Source: Psychromonas sp. L1A2 (GTDB lineage: Bacteria > Pseudomonadota > Gammaproteobacteria > Enterobacterales > Psychromonadaceae). Taken from it: DNA of 64,000 nt. Positions 57,637-64,000 of this stretch are shown here, one piece after another. The notes beneath the pieces were generated by a model. The model had not been told where the DNA came from, did not search any database, and saw nothing but the letters and a program-made list of their open reading frames with translations. The stretch is from positions 1,860,001 to 1,924,000 of the forward strand of contig NZ_WUAG01000001.1 of NCBI RefSeq assembly GCF_009828855.1. Reading direction: 5' to 3'. Positions within the stretch are counted from its first letter, which is position 1; each line of letters opens with the position of its first letter. The position numbers were made by a program, and so were the translations under genes.

Positions 57637-59351
57637 AATTCGGGCCCAATCATTAAGTGAATTTTATAAGAGTCATCGGTATCCGTTAGTGGTTTTGCAA
57701 CATAAAAACGTATTGGTCCGACAGGTGAAGCCCACACCACACCAGCTCCTGTACTCATTGATAATTCTTCAGAAAAATCATCGGTTGCTGTACCAACATC
57801 CGAAAAGACAGCAAACTTCCAATTTTGTGTAATAGGATAACGATATTCCAAACTGGTTGTTGCTAAATATTTACCACCAATTAAATCATTTAAAGAATCT
57901 CTTGGAGCGACTTCTTCAAAGTCATAACCTCGAATGCTTTGGTCTCCGCCAGTGAAAAAACGCATAGAAGAAGGGACATTAGTAATAGAGTCAGCAAAGA
58001 TTGCCCCAGCTTCTGCCGATGCAACAAACTGGTGTTCATTGTAAGTACGAATAATTTTAGCTTGGGCATAAACTTTAACAACATCATCTGTTGAAAATAA
58101 GCTCTCATTAGCAAATTCAACATAGGCTAACTGTTTATCACCCCAATCCACATTGATACCTCCTCGACTTCGAGTTCTACTAAAGCTAATGCCCGGCAGT
58201 ATTAAAGCTGTAGAGAATACTTGTTGTCCTTGAACTCCCGATTCTTTATCGTAGCGAATATAAATAGTGCGTAACCAATTATTATCTAATAACCAATGTC
58301 GATTGAAGCTTAGAACATATTGGTCTGTATCCGTATCGTTTTGGTCAAGCATCTTATAACCACCTTGAATAGAAAAATAGTTATTGATTGGATCTTCAAT
58401 CGGAATTTTATAGGTAATTGAAGCTTCTTGTTTTGGAACTGATGCAATTATATTTGCATCTATTGAGTGGCCATATTGATTTACCCATGGTCTAAACCAA
58501 CGAAATTTACCGCGGATACCTTCATCAGTACTAAATCCTAAACCGGTGTTAAATGAATCTTCAGGACGCATGTAAGTAATAACATGTAATGGAATTAATC
58601 GACCTTGTTGTTTTTCCATATTAGGTAAAATCGTAATGCTCTTAAAATAACCTGTTTGATTTAAACTTTGATTAAACGCATTTAATGTTGAAGTATCGAA
58701 TGGGTCATTTACTTTAAAGTTAATCAATGAACGGATAAATTTTTCTGCAGGGGTATCTATATCGAATATAAGTTCACCAAATTGATAACGGATACCACTG
58801 TCAAACCATAAATGAATGATGGCAGTATTGTCTTTTTGTGTCACTTCAACGGAAGACTTTGTATAAACGGAATCAAAATATCCATAACGTTGCGCTAAGC
58901 TTTTGAAACGACTTTTAGCTGATTCGTATTCTCCATGATCTAAAAATTGCCCCTCTTTTAATGGGAAATCAAGTAACAAGGCTTGGAAATTACGATCATC
59001 TAACGCTTCACCTGTTAGCTTCAAATCAACCTTTATGATGGTTGTTCTCGGACCTAAATCGACATCTAGCGTTACAACTTGTTTACTCTCTTCACCACTA
59101 ATAGAGGTTGTTATTTTTGCTTGATAAAAACCTAAAGCAACTAAGCTTTCTTTACCAGTAATAATGACTTCATTTAAATAATTCTCATTATCTGCATTAT
59201 CAGGTGCAGAAAGACCACTTAGATAAACGTTTAAGTTGGCGATAGCTTTTTCATTATCTGTGCCTTTTATAGCATAGCTAATGGCAGCAGTAACACTAAA
59301 GGAGGCACATGTTAGTACACAGCAAATACAAATTCTATAAAGTTTATTCAT
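57633..59351 (-). CDS. tamA: outer membrane translocation module TamA
   Basis: A 572-residue Omp85-family protein: signal peptide (about 1-22, SVTA), three POTRA domains (about 25-265) and a 16-strand barrel with the Omp85 signature FTGGDQSIRGYDFEEVAP near the lid-lock loop and a C-terminal IHLMIGPEL. ATG 59351 is chosen because GAGAG precedes it and the signal peptide then begins MNKLYR; the longer frame from 59384 would add a hydrophilic extension. It begins seven bases after the EAL gene and overlaps tamB by ATGA. Confidence 0.92.
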   Translation of the reverse strand: MNKLYRICICCVLTCASFSVTAAISYAIKGTDNEKAIANLNVYLSGLSAPDNADNENYLNEVIITGKESLVALGFYQAKITTSISGEESKQVVTLDVDLGPRTTIIKVDLKLTGEALDDRNFQALLLDFPLKEGQFLDHGEYESAKSRFKSLAQRYGYFDSVYTKSSVEVTQKDNTAIIHLWFDSGIRYQFGELIFDIDTPAEKFIRSLINFKVNDPFDTSTLNAFNQSLNQTGYFKSITILPNMEKQQGRLIPLHVITYMRPEDSFNTGLGFSTDEGIRGKFRWFRPWVNQYGHSIDANIIASVPKQEASITYKIPIEDPINNYFSIQGGYKMLDQNDTDTDQYVLSFNRHWLLDNNWLRTIYIRYDKESGVQGQQVFSTALILPGISFSRTRSRGGINVDWGDKQLAYVEFANESLFSTDDVVKVYAQAKIIRTYNEHQFVASAEAGAIFADSITNVPSSMRFFTGGDQSIRGYDFEEVAPRDSLNDLIGGKYLATTSLEYRYPITQNWKFAVFSDVGTATDDFSEELSMSTGAGVVWASPVGPIRFYVAKPLTDTDDSYKIHLMIGPEL

Positions 59352-59358
59352 TAACTCT

Positions 59359-61833
59359 CTAACTTTTTGGTTTGACGGTTTCATTTAAAAGAATATGTTG
59401 AAAATCGTAGGCTGATAAAGGTTCTCCAATAAAAGCCCCCTGAAACTGATTGCACCCTTTATTAATTAAGAAATCAAGTTCATCTACATTTTCAATGCCT
59501 TCAGCAACTATATCTAAGTTTAGAGATTTCCCCATATTAATAATGGCACTCACAATAACTTGTTGGTTTTCCTGTTGTAATAAATTAATAATAAAAGACT
59601 GATCAATTTTCAATGTCGAAACAGGTAATACACTGAGGTACGAAAATGATGAATATCCTGTACCAAAGTCATCAATCGCAAATTTAAACCCAAGTTTACG
59701 TAGTTCGTTTAATTTATTAATGACTAATTCTGTGTGTGAAACTAAAACCGTTTCAGTAATTTCTAATTCAATTAAGTTTGCATCAATACCCGTTTCTAAT
59801 AAATATTTTTCTAATGAAGCGATAAACTCTTGTTGCAATAACTGTTTTGGACTTACGTTCATTGATAAAGTTTTAAAATATGTTGGTAAACCTTGCTTAA
59901 TCCATCCTTGTAGTTCTAAGAAAGCATGTCTAATGACCCAATCTCCTAAAGGGATAATTAAACCTGACTCTTCAGCAACAGGTAAAAAATCAGTTGAATC
60001 AATCCAACCTTGTTGTCCATGTTGCCAATGACATAATGCTTCAACACCAACTAAATGACCGTCAGTATCAACTCGCTGTTGAAAGAATAAAGAAAACTCT
60101 TCATTTTCAAGACCTTTTTGTATCTTCGTTCGTAAACTATGTTTTAAATGTAGTTTTTCTCCTATATTTTTAGAATAAAAACTTATATTACCAAACTGAC
60201 TATTTTCAGTTTTCATTGCTTTCGACGATTGTTCTAATAACTCATCTGGTTGAATGTCTTCTACTGGAAACAAAGTAATACCAAAAACAAAACTTAATGT
60301 TAGTTCCTTATTATGGATTTCAAATGGTGCCGTTAATGCTACATCTAATTTTTTAGTAAATGTTAATGCAAGCTCTGCTGTCTGTTCTTGACATACATGA
60401 AGATCAGGTAAAACAATAACAAATACAGCATCTTGTTTATGGCAAACAAAATCTGGGCTGAGTTTATTTCTTTCTAATCTGCGTGCAATTAAATACAAAA
60501 GTTCATCACTTTGATATTGACCGGCCAATTTAAACTGCTCACAATCAAGTGTGATTAACGCACCTTGTAGCTTTTTATTTTGTAACCTAATTATTTCTTT
60601 GGAAATATAAGAGACCAGCTGGACTTGGTTAGGTAGTTCTGTGATTTTGTCTAGTTGTGCCTCAGTCTTGGCTTGTTCATGCGATTTTTTATAGGAGGAA
60701 ACATCTGTAACTGTTCCTATGACACGTAATGGATTTCCTTCCGTATCCCAAGATACCGTTTGTCCACGGCTCAATACCCATAGATATTCTTCGTTATTAC
60801 ATTTAATTCTATGGGTACTTTCAAAAAAAGAAGTTCGCCCAGAAAAATGCGAGCCTAGAGCGTCTGTAACTTGGAACACATCATCAAGGTGGATTCGGCT
60901 TTCCCATTCCAGTATGTCATTACTGATACTTTCTTGTTGGTAACCCAACATTTCTTTCCATTGATTAGAATAATAAACTTGACCCGCTGCAACATCCCAA
61001 TCCCATACTCCATCTCTTGCCGCATTAATGGCATATAACCAACGCTCTTCACTTGCTGCTAGTTGATTAATATTATTTGAAACATCAGAGATTAAGTTAG
61101 CAAAGGCTCGCTGTAATAAACCAACCTCACCTAATCCTGATTGCTGTATTTTAGGTTGATTAGTAATATCGGTAATATTAACTGACTGAGCGAGGCGTTT
61201 TAAGGGTAAAACTAATGAACGGTTAATGAAGTAAACAAATAAAGCCATGGTAACTAAAAGAATTAATGAAAAGTTAATTAACATGAATAAACTATCATGC
61301 ATCAGTTCACTATAAGCACTCGTTAAAGAATAGCGAATGAAAATAACACCATTAAATTTGCGGTTGAGACTGTTACCTTTAGAAATCATTTGTAAAGGTG
61401 CATAGACAACTAACTCTTTACTGTCTTTAAAATATTTAACGACGATTTCATTTTGATTAATCACACGATCTAATAATTGCCCTTCATATCTTTCTAACTG
61501 TAATTTGGCAAACATATATTTTTCACGAAAATTATTACTTAAAACAACTTGCTGGTTATTATCAACAACTGCAACGGTTTTTACATTTTCATTTAAAGCT
61601 GCTGTTGAAACGAAGTCTTGAGCTCTTGCTTTCTCTAAACGCATTAAAGAATTTGATAATGAAGTTTGTAACTGCCCTGCTAGGCCCTTTATATCTTGCT
61701 CTGATTCAATATAAAGTTGGTGTTGTTTTTTGTCATAATCGAGTAAAAACACACTGCCTTGTAATATAATAAAAACGATAAACAATACTGAAGGTAAAAG
61801 GACAATTAATGAAGTTTGACGTAATTTATTCAT
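59359..61833 (-). CDS. membrane PAS-GGDEF(degenerate)-EAL phosphodiesterase
   Basis: An 824-residue receptor. TM1 (about 8-30), a periplasmic domain of 150 residues, TM2 (about 182-204), HAMP-like segment (about 205-260), PAS with PAC (about 262-385: WLYAINAARDGVWDWDVAAG), a GGDEF relic whose loop is KQDAV and so cannot make c-di-GMP, and a full EAL domain: VEALCHW, SMNVSPKQ, ELEITETV, IDDFGTGYSS, LKIDQSF, AEGIE, FQGAFIGEPL. It should cleave c-di-GMP. Its start overlaps the binding-protein gene by 8 bases, so the periplasmic partner likely supplies the signal. Confidence 0.9.
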   Translation of the reverse strand: MNKLRQTSLIVLLPSVLFIVFIILQGSVFLLDYDKKQHQLYIESEQDIKGLAGQLQTSLSNSLMRLEKARAQDFVSTAALNENVKTVAVVDNNQQVVLSNNFREKYMFAKLQLERYEGQLLDRVINQNEIVVKYFKDSKELVVYAPLQMISKGNSLNRKFNGVIFIRYSLTSAYSELMHDSLFMLINFSLILLVTMALFVYFINRSLVLPLKRLAQSVNITDITNQPKIQQSGLGEVGLLQRAFANLISDVSNNINQLAASEERWLYAINAARDGVWDWDVAAGQVYYSNQWKEMLGYQQESISNDILEWESRIHLDDVFQVTDALGSHFSGRTSFFESTHRIKCNNEEYLWVLSRGQTVSWDTEGNPLRVIGTVTDVSSYKKSHEQAKTEAQLDKITELPNQVQLVSYISKEIIRLQNKKLQGALITLDCEQFKLAGQYQSDELLYLIARRLERNKLSPDFVCHKQDAVFVIVLPDLHVCQEQTAELALTFTKKLDVALTAPFEIHNKELTLSFVFGITLFPVEDIQPDELLEQSSKAMKTENSQFGNISFYSKNIGEKLHLKHSLRTKIQKGLENEEFSLFFQQRVDTDGHLVGVEALCHWQHGQQGWIDSTDFLPVAEESGLIIPLGDWVIRHAFLELQGWIKQGLPTYFKTLSMNVSPKQLLQQEFIASLEKYLLETGIDANLIELEITETVLVSHTELVINKLNELRKLGFKFAIDDFGTGYSSFSYLSVLPVSTLKIDQSFIINLLQQENQQVIVSAIINMGKSLNLDIVAEGIENVDELDFLINKGCNQFQGAFIGEPLSAYDFQHILLNETVKPKS

Positions 61834-62803
61834 AAATAGCCCGTTCTAAAATGCGTGTTGAGATGAGACTTGATAGGTCTGTTTGAATTTGACCCAGCAT
61901 ACGCTTTTCACTCATTAGAATGCTTAATTGCTCTGCTTGCAATTCTATATTAGAAGGAGAACCAGATAAGCGCATCAATGCTTGCTTAGGGTTAATAAAT
62001 TGTGAATTTAATATCGCTTTTTCAAGAAAATAGGGATAAAGCTGTAAGCGAACTGACATACTGGTTAATGCTTCCGCTGTATTTTTTTCATAGAAACGAT
62101 GGGCTCGGTAATATGACCTTAAAAAATGGGCTATTTGTTGTTCTTTTTCTAGATATAAATCACCACGTACAACTAATACATTAATAATAGGTAGGCCTAA
62201 TGCAGTTGAGTTAATTAACTCGCGCGCACCTAATGCTAATAATTGCTGTTTTACAGGCTCTCTAACAATTAAAGCATCAATATTCCCTTTCAAGTAAGCA
62301 TCTTTTACTTCATTTTGTTTTACTTCATGCAGTTGTACTGTTTGATTATTTAAGTCCGTTAACGTAAACACTTCATCAAGTAACAATGCACCTGAAGCTT
62401 TATTTTCATAGCCAATTGAATGCCACTTTAAGTCTTCTAGTGTCTTAATTTCAGGTTTTGCCATTAATGCATCACCACCTTTTGAACGATCGATTACTGA
62501 TATTATTTTTAAATCGATTCCTAGCGCCACTAACGTCAAAACTTCATCTAATGATAGAAATGCAACATCTAGTTTAGCTGTTTGAAAAGCTTGAATAACA
62601 CTTGTTGATGAAGTGAGCTCTAATAATGAATAGTTATCTTTATTTAAATAGCCTAATTCATTCGCTAAAAAAGCAAATTCAAAATTAGGCCAAGGGGCTG
62701 CACCTATAGTTAAAGGTTTTTGATATGGAGTACAGCTCATTACAGATAAAAAAAGAGAGACTGCAGTTATCGTTTTAAGGAATTTATTAATACAAAGATT
62801 CAT
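61826..62803 (-). CDS. periplasmic substrate-binding lipoprotein (NMT1/SsuA-like)
   Basis: A 325-residue type II periplasmic-binding protein of the NMT1/THI5/SsuA-like group. The signal sequence ends SVMSC, with C24 as likely lipid attachment. LTIGAAPWPNFEFAFLANEL starts lobe 1, and KLDVAFLSLDEVL, DALMAKPEIKTLEDLKW and IDALIVREPVKQQLL are the usual binding-cleft segments. No permease or ATPase gene is near; instead it overlaps the EAL receptor gene. It more likely works as a sensor subunit than in transport. The ligand cannot be told; relatives bind sulphonates, nitrate, or pyrimidine precursors. Confidence 0.85.
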   Translation of the reverse strand: MNLCINKFLKTITAVSLFLSVMSCTPYQKPLTIGAAPWPNFEFAFLANELGYLNKDNYSLLELTSSTSVIQAFQTAKLDVAFLSLDEVLTLVALGIDLKIISVIDRSKGGDALMAKPEIKTLEDLKWHSIGYENKASGALLLDEVFTLTDLNNQTVQLHEVKQNEVKDAYLKGNIDALIVREPVKQQLLALGARELINSTALGLPIINVLVVRGDLYLEKEQQIAHFLRSYYRAHRFYEKNTAEALTSMSVRLQLYPYFLEKAILNSQFINPKQALMRLSGSPSNIELQAEQLSILMSEKRMLGQIQTDLSSLISTRILERAIYE

Positions 62804-62862
62804 AACTAGCTAGCAATACAGATGTTAATAAGAGGTTAATTGATTTTACAGAGTTAAGCAGA

Positions 62863-62902
62863 TAAAAAAATAGCATGTAGGAATATACATGCTATTTTTT
62901 GA
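62863..62902 (-). terminator. hairpin terminator after htpX
   Basis: AAATAGCATGT and ACATGCTATTT form an 11-bp stem with A and T runs on either side, so it may act in both directions. It lies between htpX and the start of the binding-protein gene. Confidence 0.8.
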
Positions 62903-62928
62903 GTTATTGAGAGTTAAATGACTTAAAT

Positions 62929-63804
62929 TTACATCATTTGGCTATTTTGTAAGGCTTTAATACGATCCTCTAATGGTGGATGCGACATAAATAAGCTACT
63001 TTTCTTTTTCCCCGAAATACCAAATGCCATCAAGCTCCCTTCAAGTTTAGGTTCAGATGTCATTTGAAGGCGTTTCAGTGCTGCAATCATTTTCGCTTTA
63101 CCGACCAATGAAGCAGATCCTGAATCGGCACTAAACTCACGTTTTCTTGAGTAATACATAACAATCGTACTCGCTAAAATACCGAACACCATTTCTAAAG
63201 CAAAAACGATAATAAAATACGAAAAACCTCGACCGGAATCATTATCGTTATTACCACGCATAGCATTATCAATAAACCCACCAATAACACGTGCTAAGAA
63301 GATCACAAATGTATTAACAACGCCTTGTATAAGTGCAAGTGTCACCATGTCACCATTCGCAATATGGCTAACTTCATGAGCTAAAACGGCTTCAGCTTCA
63401 TCTTGTGTCATTTGTTCAAGTAAACCTGTACTCACTGCAACCAGCGCACTGTTCTTTTTCATACCCGTTGCAAAGGCATTCATATCTTGAGCTTGATAAA
63501 TTGCAACTTCTGGCATGTTTATACCGACTTTATCGGCTTGTTTTTTAACTGTTTCTAATAACCAGCGTTCAGTTGCGTTACTTGGGGTCGTTATAACAAC
63601 TGCACCTGTACTTCTTTTCGCCATCCATTTAGATATTGCTAAAGAAATAAATGAACCACCAAAACCAAAAACAGTGGCTAGTATTAATAAACCACCAATG
63701 CTTCTAGAGTCCATTCCTGTGACAGAAAAAACAATACTTAAGACAATGCCTAACACTAATACAACAGCTAGGTTAGTTAATAGAAATAATGCAATACGTT
63801 TCAT
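62929..63804 (-). CDS. htpX: membrane zinc protease HtpX
   Basis: A 291-residue inner-membrane metalloprotease of family M48 that degrades damaged membrane proteins. Two N-terminal membrane segments (about 4-24 and 33-53), the zinc motif HEVSH (about 139-143, [10 protein letters not shown]), two further membrane segments, and the third ligand Glu in [12 protein letters not shown]. The C-terminus has SHPPLEDRI as in E. coli. ATG 63804 (MKRIAL) agrees with the family start; the longer frame from 63840 is rejected. In E. coli it is CpxR-regulated; no box was identified here. Confidence 0.95.
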   Translation of the reverse strand: MKRIALFLLTNLAVVLVLGIVLSIVFSVTGMDSRSIGGLLILATVFGFGGSFISLAISKWMAKRSTGAVVITTPSNATERWLLETVKKQADKVGINMPEVAIYQAQDMNAFATGMKKNSALVAVSTGLLEQMTQDEAEAVLAHEVSHIANGDMVTLALIQGVVNTFVIFLARVIGGFIDNAMRGNNDNDSGRGFSYFIIVFALEMVFGILASTIVMYYSRKREFSADSGSASLVGKAKMIAALKRLQMTSEPKLEGSLMAFGISGKKKSSLFMSHPPLEDRIKALQNSQMM

Positions 63805-63965
63805 ATAAACCTCAACTAATAAATAATAATATTTCGACATAATATGACTTTATTGTAAAGATGCAAGTAAATAATCAATAAAATTTACCAGTTCAATAAG
63901 TCTAATTTGCACCCTTGAGAATCTACCGTTACAATCCCCTGACTTTTATTATTTAAGGAATTATC

Positions 63966-64000
63966 ATGGCTTTAGCTCAAGCACGTCACATTTTAGTAAG
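63966..64000 (+). CDS. ppiC: parvulin-type peptidyl-prolyl isomerase, 5' end only
   Basis: Only the first 11 codons fall inside the window (MALAQARHILV). AAGGA stands about six bases before the ATG. The A-x-HILV start is that of small PpiC parvulins (E. coli MAKTAAALHILV). The gene runs off the end, so the call rests on this start alone. Confidence 0.55.
   Translation, partial: MALAQARHILV

Noticed and set aside
1..64000. tRNA, rRNA or CRISPR arrays
   Set aside because: I looked for cloverleaf-type GTTCRANNC/TGGTAGAGC segments and for regularly spaced 28-37-bp repeats and saw none; the tandem arrays found have no spacers.

Overview
The window reads as chromosome of a marine, AT-rich gammaproteobacterium. 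The evidence is about one-third G+C by eye, a tamA-tamB pair, HtpX next to a PpiC-type parvulin, YqfB, YghU and YidG/YidH homologues, an alginate lyase and several c-di-GMP and chemotaxis proteins. The Psychromonas/Colwellia area fits, but the genus cannot be fixed from the sequence alone. Genes are separated by long AT-rich gaps that hold at least three families of small MITE-like repeats.

Layout. 0-5 kb: a hypothetical gene, a MYG1-family hydrolase, then a Fur-box-preceded cluster of a DUF1315 protein, a FagA-like small protein and class II fumarase. 5-17 kb: membrane proteins, two chemoreceptors, a GEMM-I c-di-GMP riboswitch ahead of a secreted fibronectin-III protein, an NrtS-like protein, a YHYH-domain pseudogene, DUF3297 and YqfB. 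17-23 kb: DEAD-box helicase, diguanylate cyclase, glutaminase, PL7 alginate lyase. 23-31.4 kb: an electrophile/peroxide-detoxification set (Old Yellow Enzyme, two GSTs, a CMD-family protein, a TetR regulator) whose promoters share a 14-bp palindrome, so it is probably one local regulon; a YdjM-like protein and a 5'-nucleotidase lie among them. 31.6-41.1 kb: DUF808 with a small LETM1-like partner, PhoD-type phosphatase, YidH/YidG, a GGDEF-EAL protein, a His/Asn-rich secreted protein, a DUF4174 protein, truncated haemoglobin and a MOSC protein.

41.1-53.6 kb is a decaying defence island. All its genes lie on the minus strand. It holds a 1442-codon GHKL ATPase with a C-terminal NOV/DUF3883 nuclease-like domain, an unrecognised broken gene, and a Gabija pair (gajA, gajB). 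Both Gabija genes are frameshifted at or beside their nucleotide-binding motifs. The giant ATPase gene seems to have an ATC where its start codon should be. A 2.1-kb gene-poor zone with inverted and direct repeats closes one side of the island, and an IS30 element with a broken transposase closes the other.

53.7-64 kb returns to core genome: a minus-strand operon of a periplasmic substrate-binding lipoprotein, a PAS-EAL phosphodiesterase, tamA and tamB, preceded by htpX and the start of a parvulin gene. The tight coupling of the binding protein to the EAL receptor, with no transporter genes, suggests a ligand-to-c-di-GMP sensor.
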